Assembly (NCBI RefSeq): GCF_000252995.1
Contig: NC_015761.1
Location: forward strand, 310,001-374,000
DNA from: Salmonella bongori NCTC 12419
Lineage (GTDB): Bacteria > Pseudomonadota > Gammaproteobacteria > Enterobacterales > Enterobacteriaceae
DNA length: 64,000 bases
Direction: 5' to 3'
Shown: positions 1 through 8,719 of the stretch, in pieces
Position numbering within the stretch: position 1 is the stretch's first letter
Layout of the letters: every line of letters begins with the position of its first letter
The notes under the pieces: generated by a model
Told to the model about the DNA's origin: nothing
Databases searched by the model: none
The model's input: the letters and a program-made list of their open reading frames with translations, nothing else
Made by a program: the position numbers and the translations under genes

Positions 1-1
1 T

Positions 2-1537
2 GCAGAACTACACCGTCAAATCTGGGCCATCGCCAACGATGTCAGAGGTTCAGTAGATGGATGGGATTTTAAACAGTATGTTCTCGGTGCACTTTTTTAC
101 CGCTTTATCAGTGAAAACTTCTCCAGCTACATCGAAGCCGGTGATGACAACGTCCACTATGCTGCGCTCGACGACAGCATCATTACCGATGATATTAAAG
201 ACGATGCCATCAAAACCAAGGGTTACTTCATCTATCCCAGCCAGCTTTTCTGCAATGTTGCTGCTAAAGCCAATACAAATGACAGACTTAATGCTGATTT
301 AAACAGCATCTTTGTCGCCATTGAAAGTTCTGCTTATGGTTATCCATCTGAAGCTGACATCAAAGGTCTGTTTGCAGATTTTGACACGACCAGTAACCGT
401 CTGGGTAACACCGTCAAAGATAAAAATACCCGCCTGGCGGCTGTGCTAAAAGGCGTTGAAGGGTTAAAGCTGGGTGACTTTGGCAACCACCAAATCGACC
501 TGTTTGGTGATGCGTATGAGTTCCTGATTTCTAACTATGCGGCAAATGCAGGTAAGTCAGGCGGGGAGTTTTTTACACCACAGCACGTCTCTAAGCTGAT
601 TGCTCAACTGGCAATGCATGGTCAGACCCACGTTAACAAAATCTACGACCCGGCAGCAGGCTCCGGTTCACTGCTGTTGCAGGCCAAAAAACAGTTCGAT
701 GATCACATTATTGAAGACGGTTTTTTCGGTCAGGAAATCAACCACACCACTTTCAACCTTGCCCGTATGAACATGTTCTTGCACAACATCAACTACGACA
801 AGTTCAATATCATGCTGGGCAATACCCTGACAGATCCACATTTTGGCGATGAAAAGCCGTTTGATGCGATTGTGTCTAACCCGCCTTATTCGGTGAAATG
901 GGTGGGTAGCGATGATCCGACGCTGATAAATGACGAACGCTTTGCCCCGGCTGGTGTACTCGCGCCAAAATCCAAAGCCGACTTTGCATTTGTGCTGCAC
1001 GCACTGAACTACCTGTCCGCCAAAGGCCGTGCGGCGATAGTCTGCTTCCCAGGGATTTTTTACCGGGGTGGCGCGGAGCAAAAAATCCGTCAGTATCTGG
1101 TCGATAACAACTACGTTGAGACAGTGATTTCACTCGCACCGAATCTGTTCTTTGGCACGACCATTGCGGTAAATATTCTGGTACTGTCGAAGCACAAAAC
1201 CGATACCAGTGTGCAGTTTATTGATGCCAGCGGTTTGTTCAAAAAAGAAACGAATAACAACATACTGACCGATGCCCATATTGAGCAGATCATGCAGATG
1301 TTTAGCAGCAAGGCTGATGTTGACCATCTGGCGACATCAGTGGCTTTTGAGAGGGTGGCTGGGAATGATTACAACCTGTCTGTCAGCAGTTATGTAGAGG
1401 CCAAAGACACCCGTGAAATTGTCGATATTACAGAACTGAATGCTGAGCTAAAAACAACCGTCGCCAGAATTGACCAGCTCCGTCAGGATATTGACGCTAT
1501 TGTTACCGAGATTGAAGGTAGCGAGGTTGAGGCATGA
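2..1537 (+). CDS. hsdM: Type I restriction-modification methyltransferase subunit HsdM (5' end outside window)
   Basis: The frame is open from base 2 and lacks only a few N-terminal codons; 511 residues are visible against about 520 for EcoR124 HsdM. It transfers methyl groups from AdoMet to adenine in the asymmetric site recognised by HsdS. Motif I (DPAAGSG, visible residue about 216) and the N6-adenine motif NPPY (about 293) are intact. The sequence reads throughout like the type IC (EcoR124) family. The stop overlaps the hsdS start by 4 nt (ATGA), indicating translational coupling in the M2S1 methylase. A shorter ATG-initiated frame from 443 would lose the conserved N-terminal helical domain, so I reject it as the start. 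Confidence 0.95.
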   Translation, partial: AELHRQIWAIANDVRGSVDGWDFKQYVLGALFYRFISENFSSYIEAGDDNVHYAALDDSIITDDIKDDAIKTKGYFIYPSQLFCNVAAKANTNDRLNADLNSIFVAIESSAYGYPSEADIKGLFADFDTTSNRLGNTVKDKNTRLAAVLKGVEGLKLGDFGNHQIDLFGDAYEFLISNYAANAGKSGGEFFTPQHVSKLIAQLAMHGQTHVNKIYDPAAGSGSLLLQAKKQFDDHIIEDGFFGQEINHTTFNLARMNMFLHNINYDKFNIMLGNTLTDPHFGDEKPFDAIVSNPPYSVKWVGSDDPTLINDERFAPAGVLAPKSKADFAFVLHALNYLSAKGRAAIVCFPGIFYRGGAEQKIRQYLVDNNYVETVISLAPNLFFGTTIAVNILVLSKHKTDTSVQFIDASGLFKKETNNNILTDAHIEQIMQMFSSKADVDHLATSVAFERVAGNDYNLSVSSYVEAKDTREIVDITELNAELKTTVARIDQLRQDIDAIVTEIEGSEVEA

Positions 1538-2754
1538 GCGGAATGAGCTATCTGGAGAAGCTGCTGGATGGGGCTGAGGTTGAGTGGAAATTTCTTGGCG
1601 ATGCTTCATTTTTCGAAATAGCAAACAACGGAAGAAAACCAGTAAAATCCTCTTTGCGCGTTGCTGGTAAAACTCCCTATTATGGTGCAAACAACATTCA
1701 GGACTATGTTGATGGATATACCCATGATGGTGAGTATGTATTAATTGCAGAAGATGGCTCGGCCAGCTTAGAATGCTATTCAATACAATATACAACGGGT
1801 AAATTTTGGGCAAACAACCACGTCCATGTAGTGCGCGGTAAATCGGGTGTTAGCTCCAGATTTCTGTACCACTATTTGCACATTGTTAATTTCATTCCAT
1901 TTCTTACTGGTGGAGTAAGGGCCAAATTAACTAAAGGCCAATTAGTAGAAATACCAGTGCCAATCCCCTACCCGAACAACCCGGAAAAGTCCCTTGCCAT
2001 CCAGTCTGAAATCGTGCGGATTCTGGATACATTTACAGCCCTAACCGCTGAGCTAACCGCTGAGCTAAGCACACGTAAAAAACAGTACAACTACTATCGC
2101 GACCAGTTGCTGAGTTTCAATGAAGGTCAGGTTGAATGGAAGACGCTAGGAGATGTAACCAAAAAATGGTACTCAGGTGGAACACCTACAGCAGGCAAAG
2201 CTGAGTATTACGATAACGGTGATATTCCTTGGCTAAGAACGCAAGAGGTTAAGTTTTCCGATATCGACAGTACTGAAATAAAAATAACTCAAGCTGCGTT
2301 AAAAAATTCTGCAGCAAAATGGATTCCAGAAAATTGCGTAATTATTGCCATTTCAGGAGCAACGGCGGGACGATCTGCCATAAATAAAATCCCTTTAACA
2401 ACTAACCAGCACTGTGGTTGTTTAGAAATTGACGATACAAAGGCGTTATATCGATATGTCTTCCATTGGGTAAGCTTCAATTATGAAAATATTAAGTCTC
2501 TAGGACAAGGGGCCAGAGGCGATCTCAACTCAACCATTATAAAAAATTTCAGACTTCCTATACCTTATGCAACGGATCCTGATAAATCACTTGAAGAACA
2601 AGCTCGTATTGTTGAAATTCTGGACAAATTCGACACACTAACTAACTCCATCACCGAAGGCCTCCCTCGCGAAATCGAGCTGCGCCAAAAGCAGTACGAA
2701 TACTACCGTGATTTGCTGTTCAGCTTCCCAAAAACAGAAGCCGTTACAGACTAA
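1534..2754 (+). CDS. hsdS: Type IC specificity subunit HsdS
   Basis: This 406-residue protein recognises the bipartite DNA site for the HsdM/HsdR complex. It has two target-recognition domains (about residues 15-150 and 205-345). They are separated and closed by two copies of a conserved helical spacer: one reads QSEIVRILD...KKQYNYYRDQLLSF, the second EEQARIVEILD...KQYEYYRDLLFSF. The central spacer carries two tandem TAEL units (residues 171-178). In EcoR124I/EcoR124II two or three such units set a 6- or 7-bp gap in the DNA target, so two units suggest the shorter gap. The two recognition domains are more AT-rich than the spacers, as expected of exchanged domains. The exact target sequence cannot be read from the protein. 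Confidence 0.95.
   Translation: MSGMSYLEKLLDGAEVEWKFLGDASFFEIANNGRKPVKSSLRVAGKTPYYGANNIQDYVDGYTHDGEYVLIAEDGSASLECYSIQYTTGKFWANNHVHVVRGKSGVSSRFLYHYLHIVNFIPFLTGGVRAKLTKGQLVEIPVPIPYPNNPEKSLAIQSEIVRILDTFTALTAELTAELSTRKKQYNYYRDQLLSFNEGQVEWKTLGDVTKKWYSGGTPTAGKAEYYDNGDIPWLRTQEVKFSDIDSTEIKITQAALKNSAAKWIPENCVIIAISGATAGRSAINKIPLTTNQHCGCLEIDDTKALYRYVFHWVSFNYENIKSLGQGARGDLNSTIIKNFRLPIPYATDPDKSLEEQARIVEILDKFDTLTNSITEGLPREIELRQKQYEYYRDLLFSFPKTEAVTD
2041..2064 (+). repeat. Tandem 12-bp repeat in hsdS encoding the TAEL spacer units
   Basis: Two perfect copies of CTAACCGCTGAG (2041-2052 and 2053-2064) are followed by CTA, giving L-TAEL-TAEL. Unequal crossing-over or slippage in the equivalent EcoR124 repeat is known to change copy number and shift the spacing of the recognised DNA halves. 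Confidence 0.9.
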
Positions 2755-2883
2755 AACTGATGGATGGTCGGAGGCAGTAAAATCTGCCTCCAGGTAGCAT
2801 AAAGCCCGGTCTCTTATTACTCTCGGGCACCTGTATTTTTTCCTGGAGTCCGCTTACCCCGGGGTTTGTAGTAAGGGAGCAGA
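2755..2883 (+). promoter_or_regulatory. hsdS-hsdR intergenic region with two hairpins
   Basis: The 129-nt gap holds a perfect stem GGAGGCAG / CTGCCTCC (2770-2791, loop of 6). A second, weaker inverted repeat GCCCG / CGGGC (2804-2828) is followed about 6 nt later by a run of T residues near 2835-2841. This could attenuate read-through into hsdR or close the hsdMS transcript. No obvious promoter stands out. The hsdR ribosome site is AAGGGAGC just before 2884. Confidence 0.5.
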
Positions 2884-5800
2884 ATGACACAGCAGACAAA
2901 AACGATTGCCGAATCAAACAACTTTATCGTACTGGATCGCTACACCAGAGAGTGGGCAGGCAGTGACAGTTACCAGAGTGAATCAGACCTCGAACGAGAA
3001 CTTGTGCAGGATCTCCGCAATCAGGGCTACGAGTATCTCCCCAATTTGACCTCTCCGGCCACACTGCTGGAAAACGTCCGTACCCAGTTACAGCAACTGA
3101 ATAACGTGACGTTCACCGACCTGGAATGGCGGCGCTTTACCGAACAGTATCTGGATAACCCCGGCGATACCGCCCTGGATAAAACCCGCAAAATCCACAT
3201 CGACTATATCTGTGACTTCACGTTTGATGACGGGCGTCTGGAAAATATTTATCTCGTTGATAAAAAAAATATCGCCCGTAACAAGGTGCAGGTTATTCGC
3301 CAGTTTGAGCAGACTGGCTCCCATGCTAACCGCTACGATGTCACGGTGCTGGTCAATGGTCTACCGCTAGTCCAGATTGAGCTGAAAAAGCGCGGGGTTG
3401 CCATTCGTGAAGCGTTTAACCAAATCCACCGTTACAGCAAGGAAAGTTTTAACGCTGAGAACTCATTGTTCCGCTATCTCCAGTTGTTCGTGATTTCTAA
3501 CGGTACGGATACCCGGTACTTTGCTAATACCACCAAACGCGACAAAAACAGCTTTGATTTCACCATGAACTGGGCGAAATCCGATAATACGCTTATCAAA
3601 GACCTGAAGGACTTCACCGCCACTTTTTTCCAGAAGCAAACCCTGCTCAATGTGCTGTTCAACTACAGCGTATTTGACAGCAGCCAGACACTGCTGGTTA
3701 TGCGCCCTTACCAGATTGCAGCTACCGAGCGCATCCTGTGGAAAATCAATAGTTCTTACAAATCCAAAAACTGGAGCGATACGGAAAGCGGTGGTTATAT
3801 CTGGCATACCACAGGCTCTGGTAAAACCCTGACCAGCTTTAAAGCGGCTCGTCTGGCGACTGAGCTGGATTTCATCGACAAGGTGTTTTTTGTCGTTGAT
3901 CGAAAAGATCTCGACTACCAGACGATGAAAGAGTATCAGCGCTTCTCACCAGACAGCGTTAACGGCTCCGACAGTACCTCTGGGCTGAAACGAAACCTGG
4001 ACAAAGACGATAATAAAATCATCGTCACCACTATCCAGAAGCTGAATAACCTGATGAAAAGCGAAGGGAATTTACCTGTTTACAAGAAGCAGGTTGTCTT
4101 CATTTTTGACGAGTGTCACCGCAGCCAGTTTGGTGAAGCGCAGAAAAACCTGCAACAAAAGTTCCGCCAGTTTTACCAGTTCGGTTTTACGGGCACGCCG
4201 ATTTTCCCGCAGAATGCCTCTGGTGCGGAAACTACCGCCAGTGTGTTTGGCCGTGAGCTGCATTCGTATGTCATCACTGATGCCATTCGTGATGAGAAAG
4301 TGCTGAAATTCAAGGTTGATTACAACGATGTGCGTCCGCAGTTCAAGAGTATTGAAACCGAGACCGATGAGACAAAACTCAGCGCTGCAGAGAACAAGCA
4401 GGCTTTCCTGCATCCACAGCGTATCCGGGAGATTACGCAATACATACTGAGCAATTTTCGCCAGAAAACCCATCGGGCTTTTCCGGGTGCCAAAGGGTTT
4501 AATGCGATGCTGGCTGTCAGCAGCGTTGATGCCGCGAAAGCCTACTACGAAACCTTTAACACCCTACAACAAGAAGCGAGTACACATAAGCCGCTGCGTG
4601 TGGCGACTATCTTCTCGTTTGCTGCGAATGAAGAACAAAATTCCATCGGTGAAATTTCCGATGAAAGTTTTGAAATTACCGCTATGAACAGCAGTGCAAA
4701 AGAGTTTCTGGATGCGGCGATTAACGACTATAACGCGATGTTTAAGACCAACTTCAGTACGGACAGCAACGGCTTCCAGAACTACTATCGCGACTTAGCG
4801 CAGCGGGTCAAAAATCAGGATATCGACCTGCTGATTGTGGTGGGGATGTTTTTAACGGGTTTTGATGCCCCAACGCTTAACACACTGTTTGTTGATAAAA
4901 ATCTGCGTTATCACGGGTTAATGCAGGCGTTTTCGCGTACCAACCGGATTTACGACGCCACCAAGACGTTCGGTAACATTGTCACGTTCCGTAACCTGGA
5001 GCAGGCGACGATCGATGCAATCACCTTGTTCGGTGATAAAAACACCAAAAATGTCGTGCTGGAGAAAAGCTATGAAGAATATATGTCAGGTTTTACCGAT
5101 GCTGTAACGGGGGAAACCAAACGCGGCTTTATGGATATTGTGACGGCATTAGAACAGAATTTCCCACAACCGGATAAGATTCAATCAGAAAAAGAGAAAA
5201 AGGCGTTTGTTAAATTGTTCGGGGAATATTTACGTGCTGAGAATATTCTGCAGAACTATGATGAATTTGCCATGCTGAAAGCGCTGCAAAGCGTTGACCT
5301 TAGCGACCAGGTAGCAGTGGATGCGTTTAAGGCGAAACATTATCTCGATGATGAAAAGCTGGCTGAACTGCAAACCATTCGCCTTCCCCCCGAACGGAAA
5401 ATTCAGGACTATCGCTCAACGTATAACGATATTCGTGACTGGCAGCGTCGGGAGAAAGCGGCGGAAGAAAAAGATAAATCCACTGTGGACTGGGATGACA
5501 TCATCTTCGAAGTGGATCTGCTGAAGTCTCAGGAGATTAACCTGGACTATATCCTCGGATTGATTTTCGAACATAACAAGCAGAACAAAAGCAAAGCCAC
5601 CCTGATAGAGGAAGTGCGGCGTCTTATTCGTTCAAGTCTGGGGAATCGTGCCAAAGAAAGCCTGATTGTTGATTTTATTGAACAAACCAACCTGGACGAA
5701 CAATCGGACAAGGCCGGTATTATTGACGCATTCTTCACCTTTGCTCAACGGGAACAGCAGCGGGAAGTGGAAGCACTTATTCGCAGCGAAAACCTGAACG

Positions 5801-5991
5801 AGGAAGCCGCGAAACGCTACATCAGCGTCTCCCTGAAACGTGAATATGCCAGCGAGAACGGTACTGAACTTAACGAAACGCTACCAAGGCTGAGTCCTCT
5901 GAATCCACAGTATAAAACCAAGAAGCAAACCGTTTTTCAGAAAATAGGTGCTTTTATTGAGAAGTTCAAAGGCGTTGGTGGGCAGATCTGA
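2884..5991 (+). CDS. hsdR: Type IC restriction endonuclease/translocase subunit HsdR
   Basis: HsdR cuts unmethylated DNA after ATP-driven translocation. The protein has 1035 residues, near the 1038 of EcoR124 HsdR. The nuclease domain shows D152...E166-L-K168 (IELKK), the PD-(D/E)xK core. The helicase part has Walker A GSGKT at about residue 311 and motif II DECH at about 409. Later it has the FTGTP motif (III) and a region resembling motifs V/VI (FLTGFDAPTLN, QAFSRTNR). The C-terminal helical part (about 780-1035) is the HsdM-docking region in this family. No frameshift or missing core residue is seen, so the system looks functional if the hsdM N-terminus is intact. Confidence 0.95.
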   Translation: MTQQTKTIAESNNFIVLDRYTREWAGSDSYQSESDLERELVQDLRNQGYEYLPNLTSPATLLENVRTQLQQLNNVTFTDLEWRRFTEQYLDNPGDTALDKTRKIHIDYICDFTFDDGRLENIYLVDKKNIARNKVQVIRQFEQTGSHANRYDVTVLVNGLPLVQIELKKRGVAIREAFNQIHRYSKESFNAENSLFRYLQLFVISNGTDTRYFANTTKRDKNSFDFTMNWAKSDNTLIKDLKDFTATFFQKQTLLNVLFNYSVFDSSQTLLVMRPYQIAATERILWKINSSYKSKNWSDTESGGYIWHTTGSGKTLTSFKAARLATELDFIDKVFFVVDRKDLDYQTMKEYQRFSPDSVNGSDSTSGLKRNLDKDDNKIIVTTIQKLNNLMKSEGNLPVYKKQVVFIFDECHRSQFGEAQKNLQQKFRQFYQFGFTGTPIFPQNASGAETTASVFGRELHSYVITDAIRDEKVLKFKVDYNDVRPQFKSIETETDETKLSAAENKQAFLHPQRIREITQYILSNFRQKTHRAFPGAKGFNAMLAVSSVDAAKAYYETFNTLQQEASTHKPLRVATIFSFAANEEQNSIGEISDESFEITAMNSSAKEFLDAAINDYNAMFKTNFSTDSNGFQNYYRDLAQRVKNQDIDLLIVVGMFLTGFDAPTLNTLFVDKNLRYHGLMQAFSRTNRIYDATKTFGNIVTFRNLEQATIDAITLFGDKNTKNVVLEKSYEEYMSGFTDAVTGETKRGFMDIVTALEQNFPQPDKIQSEKEKKAFVKLFGEYLRAENILQNYDEFAMLKALQSVDLSDQVAVDAFKAKHYLDDEKLAELQTIRLPPERKIQDYRSTYNDIRDWQRREKAAEEKDKSTVDWDDIIFEVDLLKSQEINLDYILGLIFEHNKQNKSKATLIEEVRRLIRSSLGNRAKESLIVDFIEQTNLDEQSDKAGIIDAFFTFAQREQQREVEALIRSENLNEEAAKRYISVSLKREYASENGTELNETLPRLSPLNPQYKTKKQTVFQKIGAFIEKFKGVGGQI

Positions 5992-6007
5992 CCAGCCAGA
6001 TCATGAA

Positions 6008-6031
6008 AGAGTGCAGGGAAATCTGCACTCT
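6008..6031 (+). terminator. Hairpin after hsdR
   Basis: AGAGTGCAG (6008-6016) pairs perfectly with CTGCACTCT (6023-6031) around a 6-nt loop. No U-tract follows, so it may be a Rho-dependent or processing end rather than a classic intrinsic terminator. It resembles the hairpin after hsdS (AATCTGC core shared). Confidence 0.5.
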
Positions 6032-6142
6032 CGCTATAAGAATCTTTAGTGTGATTTTGCCTGGCTTTAAAACGCTGCCATCAGGTTATGCTGAACTGTA
6101 TAGAATAACTTAGATTTATTTGTATTCATCAATTTTTATTTT

Positions 6143-6430
6143 TCATTCGGTGAAGTTTTCTGAAAAATTAGCGTCGAGTCGCATCAATACCTTTTGAGAA
6201 TAAGAGATATCATAGCGATATATTGCATCTGACTCATTTGGATGCAGAGAGGATGCGTAAATCTTACGATTATCCTTCATTCGATAAGTGCTTGTACTAT
6301 CGAATTTCCGCCAGGAGCCATATATAAAAATAATATCACCTTTTTTTAGCTCCCTCGGGTGTACCTCAATTACGACCGATGCTCCGATTTTGGCAGCAGC
6401 AGTTAAATCAGTGATTGTGAAGTTTTTCAC
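6143..6430 (-). CDS. Unrecognised 95-residue protein
   Basis: The start is a GTG (complement of 6428-6430) preceded by AGAGGGAAAT; the overlapping ATG one base upstream terminates at once. The product is small, without a signal peptide or membrane segment. The centre reads as beta-strand-like (EVHPRELKKGDIIFIYG, then SWRKF), which could be a small barrel or SH3-like fold. I recognise no family. It lies between hsdR and another unrecognised minus-strand gene with about 145 nt separation. The isolated position and AT-rich composition suggest acquired DNA. The 5'-side ribosome site and clean frame favour a real gene. Confidence 0.5.
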   Translation of the reverse strand: MKNFTITDLTAAAKIGASVVIEVHPRELKKGDIIFIYGSWRKFDSTSTYRMKDNRKIYASSLHPNESDAIYRYDISYSQKVLMRLDANFSENFTE

Positions 6431-6575
6431 ATTTCCCTCTTGAGTAGATACCGTTTGGATCGTTTGACACTATATTTCCTGTGAAGATTTATTTTAATCT
6501 GCATTTTTAATAGTTATGATTTATGTGTAACCTCCTATTTTAAATGGAGTTTTTATAGTTTTCACCTATGGTTTG

Positions 6576-7694
6576 TTAATCGGTATATTTATGGCTCAGG
6601 TTTACCAGACTGTGTAGCGGAAGGCCAAATGCTTTTTCTGTTTGATATAATCCTGATTCATATGCATCCCACATCCTGGCGATTTGTTGTGCAGAGAGTC
6701 TAAATTGGTTGACTGCCAACGGAGTAGTATTTAGTTCAGCAAATGCCACTATTTTTAAACGAATTGTGTGGGCATGCTGGAATAGCTCTCTTTTTTCCTT
6801 AACCAAGTTCTTCAGCTTAAGCATATCAGGAATGTTTATCCGGCTCATTATTTGCACGTTACTCCACATATTCTGCATTAATTCGTTTTCTTGCGTCGTA
6901 AGTTCGTTGATTTTTTGTTCTATGGTAGAATATTCCTCTACTAACTCTGGTATAGGTGATGATTGTTGGAGGGGCTGCTTTTCTGCACATTCTAATTCCC
7001 TTAGTAACTCTGTATACAAGGCAATATATGCCTCTCTTTCGCATGTAAACCCAACCATACACAGATACATACCTGCTATTACCTGATAGTTGTCAATTTC
7101 CCAAGTTCCAGGTTTAAACTGCGCCGTAACTGCACCGCTAACACCCATTATTTTTTCACACGCATTACGTAGCTCGACTGTGGTTGCTGTTTCAATATTC
7201 AACTCATAATCAAGCGGAGTCACGTCCCCATTCCAATGAAATGCATTTGGCAAAGAAGGGGTCGTTGTAACCTCTTCGAGGGCTGATTGTTGTTGATAGG
7301 AACAATCTTTTAGATTTCCCAATTTTCTTGGTGAAAGGCTCAATGCTTCCTCTGCCTCTGACATATCTCGTTCGAAATTGTCCCAGTCAGCAAGGATTAC
7401 CTGGGGCAGTGTCCGGGCCTTTTTAGCTGCAACCATGTCAGGCAACCACTCTGCATAACTGGCAACACGAGCGGCAGCTAACCAGGATGCACGATGGCAC
7501 CGACGCATGTTCTCTGCAAAATGTGACATAGTTTCAACTGCGGTTTGTATGCGTGCTGGAGGGGCATCTTCATTACTAGCCTTTACAAGCTGGGCATAGG
7601 CAGTTCTTGCATGTTCGTGTGCTACCTCAGATGCGGCTATGGCACGTGTCAGAATCTGATTTAACTTTGCCAGTATTTTAGGTGCACTTTTCAT
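6576..7694 (-). CDS. Unrecognised 372-residue helical protein
   Basis: The start ATG at 7694 is preceded by GAAAGGTATTC, a fair ribosome site. The protein is rich in Ala, Glu and Leu and appears mostly helical. It has an N-terminal region of long helices (about 1-130), a middle segment with LSPRKLG, and a likely coiled coil at about 240-310 (EEYSTIEQKINELTTQENEL). There is no signal peptide, no membrane segment and no catalytic motif I know. It lies beside a type I restriction system in a defence-rich island, so a structural or sensor part of a defence or toxin system is possible, but that is position-based inference only. Confidence 0.7.
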   Translation of the reverse strand: MKSAPKILAKLNQILTRAIAASEVAHEHARTAYAQLVKASNEDAPPARIQTAVETMSHFAENMRRCHRASWLAAARVASYAEWLPDMVAAKKARTLPQVILADWDNFERDMSEAEEALSLSPRKLGNLKDCSYQQQSALEEVTTTPSLPNAFHWNGDVTPLDYELNIETATTVELRNACEKIMGVSGAVTAQFKPGTWEIDNYQVIAGMYLCMVGFTCEREAYIALYTELLRELECAEKQPLQQSSPIPELVEEYSTIEQKINELTTQENELMQNMWSNVQIMSRINIPDMLKLKNLVKEKRELFQHAHTIRLKIVAFAELNTTPLAVNQFRLSAQQIARMWDAYESGLYQTEKAFGLPLHSLVNLSHKYTD

Positions 7695-8061
7695 TGAATA
7701 CCTTTCTTATTGGGGGATTGTACAGCGATTAGCGCCTTAATGATTTTATGGGCATAGTAGTCGATTTTTTCACTTGGGTGCATTTCTTGCTAAATTGCGC
7801 CACATCTCGTAACCGTCTTATAAATCAGACAGAATATGCCGAGCCCTCAGCTATACGCTAGCCAGGCTAGAACCGTCTTGACAACTAGTGCGACGATGTA
7901 CCATTAGAGAAGATGATGAGACCTTAATCTAAGTGCGGGTATAAGCCATCCGGTAGCATTTAAAATATTTTCAGACAGATATTATCTTCATGACAACACT
8001 CAACAACCCGACGCGAATCACCTTCCGGCGGGTTTTCTTTTAACTGTCGAAGGAGATAAAA
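7695..8061. other. Gene-free 367-nt stretch with possible small transcript
   Basis: No protein frame of note is present. A perfect TTGACA hexamer lies at 7878-7883, with TACCAT at 7899-7904 as a poor -10 at 15-bp spacing. An intrinsic terminator sits at 8005-8041. Together they could bound a short plus-strand RNA. The last 20 nt form the leader of the next gene. Confidence 0.35.
8005..8041 (+). terminator. Intrinsic terminator before the glycine-zipper gene
   Basis: AACCCG (8005-8010) pairs with CGGGTT (8029-8034), followed by TTCTTTT. No plus-strand protein gene lies just upstream, so it ends either a non-coding RNA or long read-through. Confidence 0.6.
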
Positions 8062-8367
8062 ATGGTTTGTCCTCATTGTGGTTCTACGAATACGCAGAAG
8101 CGAAATATTGGCCGAAAAGTCGGTGGCGGGATTGGTGCCATCGCAGGCGGCGTTGCCGGAGCGTCAGGCGGTGCGGAAGGAGCCGCGATCGGCGCAGCGG
8201 CAGGTTCCATTATTCCCGGCATTGGAACCATCGCCGGAGGCGTGATCGGCTTCCTGGTCGGGATGGGAAGTGGCGTTGCGCTGGGGGCAACGGCTGGCGG
8301 GAGCCTGGATGGTGAGGTGCTTGATGAGTATCTTTGCCATGACTGTCTGCTGACATTCGATGAGTAA
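8062..8367 (+). CDS. Zinc-ribbon plus glycine-zipper protein (101 aa)
   Basis: The N-terminus has CPHCGSTNTQKR, half of a zinc ribbon. The C-terminus supplies a second pair, CHDC (about residues 93-96), so four cysteines can bind one zinc. Between them is a long Gly/Ala-rich glycine-zipper segment (about 20-88), likely one or two membrane-inserting helices joined by a short turn. The layout suggests a small membrane or membrane-active protein with its ends folded together. The ribosome site GAAGGAGA fits. Homologous small proteins occur in enterobacterial prophages; no function is established to my knowledge. Confidence 0.8.
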   Translation: MVCPHCGSTNTQKRNIGRKVGGGIGAIAGGVAGASGGAEGAAIGAAAGSIIPGIGTIAGGVIGFLVGMGSGVALGATAGGSLDGEVLDEYLCHDCLLTFDE

Positions 8368-8434
8368 AAATTTGCCGGTCCTGGACTAGGCATCATTCCG
8401 CGTTGTACGGCTTAACCTCGCTTTTCCTGCTGTC

Positions 8435-8472
8435 GCCCTGTCGCTTCCCGCGACAGGGCCGGGCTTTATTTT
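8435..8472 (+). terminator. Terminator after the glycine-zipper gene
   Basis: GCCCTGTCG (8435-8443) pairs perfectly with CGACAGGGC (8451-8459). A T-rich tail (CTTTATTTTC) follows after five bases. Confidence 0.65.
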
Positions 8473-8719
8473 CATGCTTTCACTCTGGTTCGTCGCGGAG
8501 CGCCGGATTCCTGCCCATCACGTCTGGGCGTCATGGGGACACACCCTGTCCGTTTTGCCTTCCTGAAAGTGATGTAAAAACCATCAATTTTGCCCACCAG
8601 CGCCCGTGGTGACAGGTGTCGGGCTACCGGGAAAAATATTTTTCGCCGTGTCCATACCCTGTCCGCGCCCCTCTTTATCATAACCATATGTTTTTCATGG
8701 CATTAAAACGGAGTCTTTT

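Noticed and set aside
57..302. 81-residue frame at the left edge
   Set aside because: It is out of frame inside hsdM, whose correct frame is open from base 2 and matches the EcoR124 family.
8073..8396. 107-residue minus-strand frame opposite the glycine-zipper gene
   Set aside because: It is the Pro/Ala-rich mirror of a Gly-rich coding sequence and has no ribosome site.
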